Shown here piece after piece: positions 6,609 through 14,198 of a stretch of 14,210 nucleotides of DNA (position 1 is its first letter; each line of letters begins with the position of its first letter). A model generated the notes under the pieces. That model made no database searches, was not told the origin of the DNA, and was given only the letters and a program-made list of their open reading frames with translations. The DNA is from Brumimicrobium sp964346075 (GTDB lineage: Bacteria; Bacteroidota; Bacteroidia; Flavobacteriales_D; Crocinitomicaceae): NCBI GenBank assembly GCA_964346075.1, contig CAYFTH010000081.1, positions 1-14,210 on the forward strand. Direction: 5' to 3'. Position numbers and translations under genes: made by a program.

Positions 6609-8735
6609 TCAAAAGTTGATTCGCACACCAGGTCCAATTAGGTAAAAAAAGCGGTCTTCATTCAGAAAATAACCAAATCCGGCATAGAGTGGAAAGGAAA
6701 ATTTGCGATTCTTTTTTCTAGGATACACTGATCCTAGCAACACAATACCCAAGTCTCTATCTGCATCAGGATCAAAGTTAAATGCATTTTTGGCCAAAAA
6801 TCCACCACCTATTTTATAAGGTCGTAATTTTTGAATTTCTCCCCGTTGATAAAATGAAAATTGTGCGAGCATTGATAACGAAATTCCACTTAAACCAGGA
6901 AAACCAGGTACGCCTGCTTTTTTAATAATAAGTCCGGCAGGAATGCTTAAATCGACATCGAAAGTAACATGTTTTGCTTTTATAATCTCTATGCGTGCTG
7001 TATGACCTAATCCATTGTATATATTTTTTCGATGTTTAATAATGAGCTCAATGGTCGACCAGTGATCGAGGCTGTGCGTTTTGTTAGATAGATAATCGTT
7101 AATTGAAATATTGTCATTCATACAGCCATCACTACTCGTGTAAGAAAAACTTCGGGGAGATTCATTGCCAGGGCAGATTTCAATATCATCAATGATCTGC
7201 TTTTCGACCAATTGATTGGCAGCATCATTTATACGCACTTCAATTTCTAAATATTGCTTACCATAGAGTTCTTGAATATCGTCGATAAAAGAATCGTCGA
7301 ATTGAACCGAGATGTCTCCAATAGTTCCATTATGCAGTTGTGGCTCTTGTGCCTGATTCGCAATAACGGGTGTGCCACCATAGTCTACAATAACGAAATC
7401 CAGCGGTCGGGGACGCTGATATTCCTGAATGTCTAAAGTCACTCCTGTTTTTTTGTTTCCGTTGTATATGTTAATGGACTTTTTACGAATATCAATAGGA
7501 ACTTTCAGTAGAAAGTGTGTGACAACTTCATTTTTCACAACACTGTCAGTAGAAATATCAACAAGATCCTCAAATACGAAATCTGCACGACTGAGTCCTT
7601 TACCTTCCAGCCTAATTTCCACTGTTTCTCCTGGAAATATTTTTCGCGATGCTACCCAAGAACCGCCTTCTCGCAGAATACTCACTTTTTCGATCGCCGG
7701 TTTGGGTAGAATATTCATATTGGTTATAAATTCGGGCTTGTCACCATCTTTAATGAAAAGATAGCCATTATTGGATTTGTGGTAGTTGTAAGGACGAAAC
7801 ATGCAGAGTACTTTATCGTTGTTTAGACGGCGCACTGTATAAAGCTCGGCAATCAATGCACCACCTTTTTCATCCCGGTCCTCGATGCGATAGGTTTTAT
7901 TGATCCGCAGGTCGCGATGGTTGTCTATTTGCAGCTCGACCCCTTTACGTTTATCGAATTCCAGTGTTACCTGACGTTGGTCAAATTGAAGAAACTTGAG
8001 GCGCGATCCTTTGACCTGTGAAGAAAAGGAATTGGTTTGGATTGTATATTTTAGCCGATCATTTTCCTTGTTAGGATGGCGCAGTGTGATCGGCAATTGA
8101 ACTTGGATCTCACCGCGTTGAGTAGGTAAAACAGCTACCATGATGTTGTTTTGATGTCTATAGATTCGGTATTCGTAATTCGCTGTCTTCTTCCATTGGG
8201 GATCCACCATGATGTTTTCAGGTCGATTAGTAACGAGTTCAAAGCGACGTTCCTCTCCGATGAAAAAATCGCCATCGCCCGCATAAATTTCTGCATAAGT
8301 ATTCGCGTAGGGGAAGAGCGGAAGTTTTAAACGACGATTATTAAAGTTGAGTTGTAGTGCAAGATAATCGCTGATAGAGAGGTCGTTGAATTGTATTTTA
8401 CACGTGTAATGCTCTTGTACATTTAGTGCGAGTGAATCAATGATTTTATAATCGCGCGATTTCATGAGGTGCAACTGATCTGTTGTTTTAAGCCCGCTGG
8501 TTGGTATGAAAGTGAAATGAGCGATGGGTTTTTCGTTTTGAAATTCAAATGCCAATTTCCTCACACCTTGAACTTTGACGCGATCTTTTCGAAATTCATA
8601 AGTCATCGTATCCACCTTCATTGATACCTTCGAAAAAAGACCCTCAATGGATGCTTGAGCTAAGACTGGATATGACCCAAGGTAAATAAGTGTTATTATT
8701 CCCAATATGAGATAGATGCGAGCACTTTTCAGCAT
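6609..8735 (-). CDS. Secreted protein of unknown function with probable outer-membrane C-terminal region
   Basis: I do not recognise a named family for this 708-residue protein. It starts with a signal peptide (hydrophobic run about 7-25, likely cut after ...PVLAQA near 28), so it leaves the cytoplasm. Residues 30-340 look like beta-rich extracytoplasmic modules. Residues 345-436 (PKPAIEKVSILREG, then FPGETVEIRLEGKGLS) resemble an IPT/TIG-type Ig-like fold. From about 590 to the end, alternating strands with glycine and aromatic residues (PAGLIIKK, RPYKIGGGFLAKN, FPLYAGFGYFLNED) finish with RINF; a final Phe is typical of outer-membrane barrel proteins. The barrel would be short (perhaps 6-8 strands). 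The ATG at 8735 is chosen over an in-frame TTG at 8753 because the latter lies inside the -7 promoter box. The gene is alone in its transcript. A role in surface structure or envelope assembly is a guess. Confidence 0.8.
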   Translation of the reverse strand: MLKSARIYLILGIITLIYLGSYPVLAQASIEGLFSKVSMKVDTMTYEFRKDRVKVQGVRKLAFEFQNEKPIAHFTFIPTSGLKTTDQLHLMKSRDYKIIDSLALNVQEHYTCKIQFNDLSISDYLALQLNFNNRRLKLPLFPYANTYAEIYAGDGDFFIGEERRFELVTNRPENIMVDPQWKKTANYEYRIYRHQNNIMVAVLPTQRGEIQVQLPITLRHPNKENDRLKYTIQTNSFSSQVKGSRLKFLQFDQRQVTLEFDKRKGVELQIDNHRDLRINKTYRIEDRDEKGGALIAELYTVRRLNNDKVLCMFRPYNYHKSNNGYLFIKDGDKPEFITNMNILPKPAIEKVSILREGGSWVASRKIFPGETVEIRLEGKGLSRADFVFEDLVDISTDSVVKNEVVTHFLLKVPIDIRKKSINIYNGNKKTGVTLDIQEYQRPRPLDFVIVDYGGTPVIANQAQEPQLHNGTIGDISVQFDDSFIDDIQELYGKQYLEIEVRINDAANQLVEKQIIDDIEICPGNESPRSFSYTSSDGCMNDNISINDYLSNKTHSLDHWSTIELIIKHRKNIYNGLGHTARIEIIKAKHVTFDVDLSIPAGLIIKKAGVPGFPGLSGISLSMLAQFSFYQRGEIQKLRPYKIGGGFLAKNAFNFDPDADRDLGIVLLGSVYPRKKNRKFSFPLYAGFGYFLNEDRFFYLIGPGVRINF

Positions 8736-8750
8736 TTGATTATTTTTTTG

Positions 8751-8781
8751 CAAAGATAAAGGATATTCCCGGTTTACTCAA
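8751..8781 (-). promoter_or_regulatory. Bacteroidota-type promoter of the 708-residue surface protein gene
   Basis: On the minus strand, TTG (complement of 8779-8781), a 20-nt spacer and TATCTTTG (complement of 8751-8758) match the -33/-7 consensus TTG-N19-21-TAnnTTTG. Transcription would start near 8745, leaving a leader of about 10 nt before the ATG at 8735. Confidence 0.65.
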
Positions 8782-8807
8782 CAAGCGTTGGGTGCAAAAA
8801 CACCAAA

Positions 8808-9779
8808 CTAGCGCGTACGTTCTGTCGTATATTCAACCAGAAGTTGTAACGATTTTTTACTATCAGAATCAGGAAGCGGTTCAAGCAAAGACAGCGCTTG
8901 GTCGCGAATTTCCATCATTTTTTGATAGGCGTAATCAATGCCACCATTTTCCACAACCAACTGAATCGCCCGGCGTACTTTTTTTGGTTTTTCATTGTAT
9001 CGCTTAACAATGGTAATGAGTTCCTTCCTCGTTTTATTGTCAACATTGTTTAAAGTGTAGATGAGCGGCAAAGTCATTTTGCGCTCTCGAATATCTATCC
9101 CTGTTGGTTTACCGATTTTACCCGGCGTACCATAGTCAAATATATCATCTTTTATTTGAAATGCGAGTCCTACGAGTTCACCAAATTCCCGCATGCGCTC
9201 TGCCTGGTCTTCACGAGCAACGGAAACAGCGCCTGCTTCGCAGCACGTTGCAATTAGAGAGGCTGTTTTTTGTCGAATGACTTCAAAATAAGTCGCTTCG
9301 TCGATGTCTAATCGTCTTGATTTTTCAATTTGCAATAATTCTCCTTCGCTCATTTCTCTCACAGCGCGCGCCACAATTTCCAATGAACGGTATTTCTTAT
9401 GTTCGATGCTTAACAACAGTACACGGGAGAGCAAATAATCGCCGACTAATACAGCAATTTTATTTTTCCAAAGTGCGTTGATGGAGAAGAATCCTCTGCG
9501 TTCGTTGGCATCATCAACCACATCATCATGAACGAGTGTAGCTGTGTGTAAAAGCTCAACAAGCGAGGCAGAATTGTAGGTGTCATCGTTGATTTCTCCC
9601 AGCATTTTGGCGGAAAGGAAAACGAACATAGGTCGCATTTGTTTTCCTTTTCGTTTAACAATATAATGCGTGATTTTGTCGAGCAACGGTACTTTTGATC
9701 GCATGTTTTTGCGAAAACGTTCTTCAAATTCTTCTAATTCTCCGGCTATTGGAGCCTTAATTTCATTAACTACACCCAT
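8808..9779 (-). CDS. Long-chain polyprenyl diphosphate synthase
   Basis: Cytoplasmic trans-prenyltransferase that extends farnesyl or geranyl diphosphate with isopentenyl diphosphate units; in Bacteroidota the product is normally the menaquinone side chain. The 323-residue protein has KGKQMRP (44-50), the first Asp-rich motif in LVHDDVVDDANERRG (D85, D86, D89), KTASLIATC (171-179), and the second Asp-rich motif in GLAFQIKDDIFDY (D211, D212, D215), followed by GKPTGIDIRERKMTLPLI (223-240). The residue five before the first DD is Ala80, not a bulky aromatic, which fits a long-chain product; exact chain length is not readable. The ATG at 9779 is used because homology begins close to it and a -7 box lies directly upstream; the frame stays open to 9830. 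It follows the stress-protein gene by 67 nt on the same strand. Confidence 0.93.
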   Translation of the reverse strand: MGVVNEIKAPIAGELEEFEERFRKNMRSKVPLLDKITHYIVKRKGKQMRPMFVFLSAKMLGEINDDTYNSASLVELLHTATLVHDDVVDDANERRGFFSINALWKNKIAVLVGDYLLSRVLLLSIEHKKYRSLEIVARAVREMSEGELLQIEKSRRLDIDEATYFEVIRQKTASLIATCCEAGAVSVAREDQAERMREFGELVGLAFQIKDDIFDYGTPGKIGKPTGIDIRERKMTLPLIYTLNNVDNKTRKELITIVKRYNEKPKKVRRAIQLVVENGGIDYAYQKMMEIRDQALSLLEPLPDSDSKKSLQLLVEYTTERTR

Positions 9780-9786
9780 GCTGGAA

Positions 9787-9794
9787 CAAATATA
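9787..9794 (-). promoter_or_regulatory. Putative -7 box directly before the polyprenyl synthase start
   Basis: The minus strand reads TATATTTG, an exact TAnnTTTG match ending 7 nt before the ATG at 9779. Transcription from it would leave only about 2-4 nt of leader. No TTG is visible at the -33 position, so read-through from the upstream stress-protein gene may also supply expression. Confidence 0.45.
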
Positions 9795-9846
9795 CAGATA
9801 AACTTTGTGCTGTAAGCTTAACTGTAACAAGTGAAATTGTAATTTG

Positions 9847-10680
9847 TTACTTGGCGGGAAGCGTCAGCAATGGTATTTGAAGGTGTTGGGCAATATTTTT
9901 AGATAAACTACGACTAAAGATGGCACTGAAAAAGTTGCGTTTACGCGGCTGTATCGCTATTATATCTACTTTTTTTGAACTGTAGAAATCACTGAGCGAT
10001 GATTCAATATCTTCCCCAGTTATTACGTGGAAATTAAGTTGATCGTCACCCCTCAATTTCTTTTTCCAGTTTTCCATATCACTAGCGCTCACATCAGAGA
10101 TGTCTTTTTCGAAATGGACGCCGCAAAGAGAAGTATTTAACTGTTTAGAAAAATCTAAAACGTCATTAAAGGAAACGACCTCTTCATCCTTGTAGTTAGT
10201 CATGTACGCAATTTTGTTGATATTGTCTTCAGGTGATGCTTCCAATGGAATACTCATTACTTTACAAGGCGAGGCGTCAATTACACCAGATGCTACTGAA
10301 CCTAGAAAAACTTCTTTTAAACCCGTCGCTCCTTTTGTACCCATAACGATGACATCGTAGGATTCCTTTTTTGCAACGGTTGTAATTCGCGTAACAGGAT
10401 GTCCCTCCGCCATGATTTGATTAAAATCGACAGATTTATAACCATTATCGTCTGCAATTTTTCGCATTTTTTCTACGGCACTTTGGAAGTTTTTCCGCGA
10501 TTCTTCTTCCATCATTTCAAAAACTTCTCGAGATGTATTTTGAAGGGAACGACCGAGTTCTGGTAATTCGTAAACATGGAGGAGTGTTAACTGCCCACCC
10601 GTTTTTTGCGTTAAATGGAGCGCAAATCGAAATGCATTTTCTGCCGTTTCGGAAAAATCTGTCGGAAAAAGAATATTCAT
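9847..10680 (-). CDS. Two-domain universal stress protein
   Basis: Cytoplasmic UspA-type protein of 277 residues with two tandem Usp folds, a common Bacteroidota arrangement. The first domain (1-146) begins MNILFPTDFSETAENAF and has the ATP-binding signature G-x2-G-x9-G-S at 114-128 (GTKGATGLKEVFLGS), so it should bind ATP. The second domain (about 153-275) keeps the beta-alpha pattern and ends IPLLTLPAK but has lost the glycine signature (the corresponding part reads QPRKRNFFSAIFSRS), so it probably does not bind nucleotide. Such proteins are linked to survival under starvation and stress; no specific partner is known. The ATG at 10680 gives the canonical N-terminus. It is divergent from the histidine kinase gene and lies upstream of the polyprenyl synthase gene. 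A CAATTTTG (minus strand, 10704-10711) is one base off the -7 consensus. Confidence 0.92.
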   Translation of the reverse strand: MNILFPTDFSETAENAFRFALHLTQKTGGQLTLLHVYELPELGRSLQNTSREVFEMMEEESRKNFQSAVEKMRKIADDNGYKSVDFNQIMAEGHPVTRITTVAKKESYDVIVMGTKGATGLKEVFLGSVASGVIDASPCKVMSIPLEASPEDNINKIAYMTNYKDEEVVSFNDVLDFSKQLNTSLCGVHFEKDISDVSASDMENWKKKLRGDDQLNFHVITGEDIESSLSDFYSSKKVDIIAIQPRKRNFFSAIFSRSLSKNIAQHLQIPLLTLPAK

Positions 10681-10941
10681 GGTTCTTGAGAATTAGTACT
10701 ACTCAAAATTGCATTATTTTTTCTGATTAGTAAATAAAAAAGTAGTTTTTTTTCTATTTTATCTCGTTCGTTATAATCGGTGAAAACAAGACCAGTGAAA
10801 ACTATTGGGCTTCGCATGGAACATGATAAAATCCACCGTTACTAACTCTAAAAGGTTGTGGATGATTTAGATATAAGCTTGTTAGCTTGCAACCGATTTA
10901 TAGGTGAGATTTAAAATCAATTCCTTACCTTTAGATCACAG
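10681..10941. other. Divergent intergenic region between the stress protein and the kinase
   Basis: 261 bases, AT-rich, without a coding frame. It holds an 8-bp direct repeat GTGAAAAC (10780-10787 and 10795-10802, spaced by 15 bases), which could be a regulator site, and a weak hairpin AAGCT/AGCTT with outer GGTTG/CAACC arms around 10853-10895. Promoters for both neighbours must lie here, but neither has a strong -33 element. Confidence 0.4.
10926..10933 (+). promoter_or_regulatory. Candidate -7 box of the histidine kinase operon
   Basis: TACCTTTA differs from TAnnTTTG only in the last base and ends 8 nt before the ATG at 10942, which would give an almost leaderless mRNA. The -33 element is not evident. 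Confidence 0.35.
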
Positions 10942-13050
10942 ATGAAAAAATTAGCCGGAATCCTTTTTTTCGTAGTAAGTGTCACCAATGTTGTTGCGCA
11001 ATCACCGAGACAACAATTGTCAGCAGTGGAAGTATTGATGAATACGGATTATAGTGCGATCGATTCCGTGATGAAACAGTATCCCGATGATTTCAAATCA
11101 TTTTCTTATAAAGAACAGGTTGAGTTTCACCTGCTTCGCATGTTTTGGGTACAAACGAGTCAAAGTATTCATGATACGGCTTATTATACGCAACTGCAAA
11201 AGGCTCAACTACTGGGACATGATCAATTAATTTTGCTTTCAGCTACAGAGATTTTGGATCAAAGGGAGGTACTTGAATTTGTGCCACAATTAAATTCTAA
11301 TCCTGATTCGATTCAACATAGGTTGATTAAGGTATTGTTCCATGCGATCAAAAGCTATAGCAATATACAGCGTGAAATGCCATGGAAATTTCACGCTAAT
11401 AAGGCAATGAGAATATCGCGAAGATCATATTCCGATATGTTACCTTCAATTGTTGTCACGATAATTTCAACTGCTCTGGAGGAAAAAGGACACTATACGG
11501 CTGCCGTCAAATACCAACAGAAAGCCTTGAATTACGCTGAGGAAAATGACTTGAATTTGTGCGCAGCGGTTCACAAGTTAAAATTGGCACACGTTCACTT
11601 TGAATTAGGTAATGTCGTCAAAGCAAAAAATTATTATGCAGATGCGATGGGTTTAGCTAAAAAGATCAATAATACATTTTTGGAAGCTAAAGCATTGTTG
11701 TTTTCTGGTGACGTCAAAGTCAGTACAGGTAATATCAAAGAAGGGCTCTACGACCTGCAGCGCGCTTTAATCTTATATTATCAGGAGTCATCAGATATTG
11801 GAATAGCCAACACGCATAAAGAATTAGGCAGAGCTTATCTTCAAACGCACGAGTTGGAATTAGCAAAAAAGAATCTGGAGCTGAGCCGCAATTACTTTAA
11901 TCAGATCCCCGCTCGTTTTGGTTTAGGGGATTTACATTTTTTTCTTGCACAGCTTGCCTTAAAAAAAGATCAGTTCGGTCTTGCTCTCCAGCATTGTAAT
12001 CATTCCTTAAACTATACAGAGCAATATGGCTCCACAATGCGTTATTACAAGATTTTGCAATTGAGGAGTCTGGTACAATCAGCATTAGGAGATGATGCGC
12101 GGGCTTATGAAGACCTCCGTGCTTACGTGAAGTTTAAAGACAGCATTTCTGCAAGTGAATTACAATCACAGGTTGCTGAACTTAGTGAACTATACGAGGC
12201 AGAACAAAAGGCGAAACAAATTAGTGAACAAAAGCGTCGGATTGAAGAGCAGCGTAATCAACAATTGATCAGCGAACAAAAGTTGGAAAATACAGAGTTA
12301 CGCAATCAGCGTATTATTCTCATTCTTTTCTTTTCAGTAATATTATTTTTAGCTCTTTTTGTCATATTTTATTTCCGAAGCAAACAACGTGCTTTGCGCA
12401 CGCAACAGCGCGAAGTGGAGCTCCAGCAACAATTGCTGCGCTCGCAAATGAATCCTCACTTTTTGTTCAATGCTATGTCGGTCATCCAAAGTTACATTTA
12501 CGATAACGACTTAAAAAACTCTTCGGCCTTTCTAGTCAATTTTTCACGCCTCATGCGTTTGATTTTGGAAAATAGTGATAAGGAGTTCATCGCTCTTTCT
12601 ACTGAATTGGAGATTTTAGAACGTTTTCTAAAAATACAACAAGCGCGTTTTGAACATCGATTTAATTACGAGATCAATACAGATGATGATATCGACCTCG
12701 AAACTACGCTGATTCCACCGATGGTTTTACAGCCTTTCCTGGAAAATGCTACGGAACATGGCGAACTCCATAAAGTTAGAAACGGTAAAATTCGGATAAA
12801 CTATAAAATTGAGAAGGAATTACTTATTTTTGAAATAATAGATAATGGTATAGGTCGGAAGGCGGCAAGTGAGAAACAAGAAAGCTCTACATTGAAAAAG
12901 CATAAAAGTATGGCTATTTCTATAACAGAACAACGCATTGCATTGTTGCATCAGAAGTATAAGCGATCAGGCTATGTGACAATAGAAGATGATGATGAAA
13001 AGCACGGAACAGGCACTCGGGTAAAAGTAGGTATTCCTATTATACGTTAA
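10942..13050 (+). CDS. LytS-type sensor histidine kinase with periplasmic TPR domain
   Basis: Membrane sensor kinase that should phosphorylate the LytTR regulator encoded 28 nt downstream. The 702-residue product has a signal peptide (1-19, ending VVAQ), a helical TPR region (roughly 183-360, about five repeats such as HYTAAVKYQQKALNYAEEND), a charged coiled coil (403-455), one membrane helix (457-478), then a His_kinase domain: QMNPHFLFNAMSVIQSYIY with phospho-acceptor H506. The ATPase part has PPMVLQPFLENATEHGE (N602) and DNGIGRKA (634-641). With a signal peptide and a single later helix, the TPRs lie in the periplasm and the kinase in the cytoplasm. The usual glycine in the late ATP-lid motif (commonly HKSxGxxIT) is Ala here (HKSMAISIT, 654-662), though the rest looks active. 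The signal sensed is unknown. Confidence 0.93.
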   Translation: MKKLAGILFFVVSVTNVVAQSPRQQLSAVEVLMNTDYSAIDSVMKQYPDDFKSFSYKEQVEFHLLRMFWVQTSQSIHDTAYYTQLQKAQLLGHDQLILLSATEILDQREVLEFVPQLNSNPDSIQHRLIKVLFHAIKSYSNIQREMPWKFHANKAMRISRRSYSDMLPSIVVTIISTALEEKGHYTAAVKYQQKALNYAEENDLNLCAAVHKLKLAHVHFELGNVVKAKNYYADAMGLAKKINNTFLEAKALLFSGDVKVSTGNIKEGLYDLQRALILYYQESSDIGIANTHKELGRAYLQTHELELAKKNLELSRNYFNQIPARFGLGDLHFFLAQLALKKDQFGLALQHCNHSLNYTEQYGSTMRYYKILQLRSLVQSALGDDARAYEDLRAYVKFKDSISASELQSQVAELSELYEAEQKAKQISEQKRRIEEQRNQQLISEQKLENTELRNQRIILILFFSVILFLALFVIFYFRSKQRALRTQQREVELQQQLLRSQMNPHFLFNAMSVIQSYIYDNDLKNSSAFLVNFSRLMRLILENSDKEFIALSTELEILERFLKIQQARFEHRFNYEINTDDDIDLETTLIPPMVLQPFLENATEHGELHKVRNGKIRINYKIEKELLIFEIIDNGIGRKAASEKQESSTLKKHKSMAISITEQRIALLHQKYKRSGYVTIEDDDEKHGTGTRVKVGIPIIR

Positions 13051-13078
13051 AAAGACACACTAAAATACTTTTAATTGC

Positions 13079-13828
13079 ATGGCTTACAAAGTACTGATTG
13101 TAGATGATGAAGTAAGAACGCGCTCATTGTTGGCGAACATGTTGAGTCATAATTCTGAAAACCTAAAGGTTTATTCGGATGGTGAAAGCGTTGCGACTGC
13201 AATAGCTTCAATTGAACAGCAGAACCCCGACATCGTCCTGCTGGACATTCAATTGCCAGACGGTTCTGGGTTTGATATTTTGGACCGTTTAGACGATCGC
13301 GATTTTCAGGTCATTTTTATAACTGCACACGAAGAGTATGCGATTCGGGCTATTAAAAGTTCGGCACTGGATTATATTTTAAAGCCCGTTGATGAAGAGG
13401 AACTAAACAACGCAATATATAAAGCTGTCAATCGAATTAAAGGACAACTGGATCAAAGTACGCACTACGATGCTTTGCTTAACAACATTGAAAAGGATAA
13501 TAAAAAAATTGTGCTCCGAACATTGGAATCTCTTTATATATTTGATGTAGAGGATATCGTTCGCTGTCAATCAAGCGGAAATTACACCAACTTTTATATC
13601 AACGATGACCGGGAAATAATTGTGTCAAAACCATTGAAAGAATATGAGGAGGCACTCGCTTACCGCTGGTTCGTGCGTTGTCACCGATCACATATCATCA
13701 ATATGGACTATGTCGATCGTTTTGATAAAAACGATGGAGGAGCTATCATCATGCGGGATGGAACAAAAGTGCCGCTTTCGCGATCATTTCGCGAACGTTT
13801 TTTTGAGGCTCTTGAAAATATGACGTAA
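13079..13828 (+). CDS. LytTR-family response regulator
   Basis: Cytoplasmic DNA-binding response regulator of 249 residues, partner of the kinase just upstream. The receiver domain (about 3-120) has the acidic pocket D9/D10, phospho-acceptor D56 (IVLLDIQLPDGSG), T82 and K102 (YILKPVDEEEL), all intact. The C-terminal LytTR domain (about 143-246) contains IVRCQSSGNYTNFYI and the signature FVRCHRSHIINMDYV (198-212), which binds DNA through beta strands rather than a helix-turn-helix. The gene starts with ATG at 13079, 28 nt after the kinase stop, so they form one operon. Nothing follows in the same direction in this window. Targets are unknown; regulators of this type often control envelope or peptidoglycan genes, but nothing here proves that. 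Confidence 0.95.
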   Translation: MAYKVLIVDDEVRTRSLLANMLSHNSENLKVYSDGESVATAIASIEQQNPDIVLLDIQLPDGSGFDILDRLDDRDFQVIFITAHEEYAIRAIKSSALDYILKPVDEEELNNAIYKAVNRIKGQLDQSTHYDALLNNIEKDNKKIVLRTLESLYIFDVEDIVRCQSSGNYTNFYINDDREIIVSKPLKEYEEALAYRWFVRCHRSHIINMDYVDRFDKNDGGAIIMRDGTKVPLSRSFRERFFEALENMT

Positions 13829-14024
13829 TCATTAGCGTTATGACCTGGGATAGCATGAGTAAAATTCAAGCAAAGAAATTTTCTGGCAAATTCATAAATA
13901 ACTCCGGGACACATCAAAAAGTGTGGGGAGAACACTTAAAAATCTTTATTCTGAAAGAAATAGTATCTAATATTCTTCCCCCGCGTATATTGAATAAATG
14001 ATTTTAATGTATTTATTTTTCAAG
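13829..14024. other. Non-coding stretch after the response regulator
   Basis: AT-rich sequence with no credible gene on either strand. One 6-bp hairpin is present: AAGTGT (13919-13924) / ACACTT (13932-13937) with a 7-nt loop. Its T run would be on the minus strand (A tract at 13916-13920), so it would suit a minus-strand gene lying beyond the right edge better than the kinase operon. No clear terminator for the operon is seen. Confidence 0.5.
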
Positions 14025-14198
14025 AGACTTATAATTAGTCTACGAAGCAGAGATAAGTCTTATCTACATTAAGAAGCTTAGAGGTTTTGGGGCGCGCATA
14101 GGAAACCTACTTCTGGGTCCCACTGCCAGAAGACTTCGTGAAAATTTAAACTGTCTGACGAACGACGAAGGAGGAGGAGTTTTTAAATTTTAGAAGTC
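14025..14198. repeat. Cluster of inverted repeats (possible structured RNA or mobile-element end)
   Basis: Five inverted repeats follow one another in 174 bases: AGACT/AGTCT (14025-14041); AGATAAGTCTTATCT, a perfect palindrome around one T (14051-14065); AGGTTT/AAACCT (14082-14087/14103-14108); CTTCTGG/CCAGAAG (14110-14116/14126-14132, 9-nt loop); and a long imperfect hairpin with arms 14132-14152 and 14178-14198, made of GACTTC/GAAGTC outside and AAAATTTAAACT/AGTTTTTAAATTTT inside, with a 25-nt loop that contains GA-rich triplets (GGAGGAGGAG). G+C rises above the flanks. No tRNA, rRNA, tmRNA, RNase P or SRP RNA signature is recognised. An ATG at 14200 follows, with only three codons before the window ends. 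Confidence 0.55.

Noticed and set aside
8785..8807. Terminator after the polyprenyl synthase gene (GGTG/CACC hairpin)
   Set aside because: The stem is only about 4 bp with a bulge and no U run follows on the minus strand.
14041..14198. Known structural RNA (tmRNA, 6S, RNase P RNA, SRP RNA) or tRNA
   Set aside because: None of the conserved cores of these RNAs, nor a cloverleaf with the tRNA T-loop signature, can be found; the hairpins alone do not support a named RNA.
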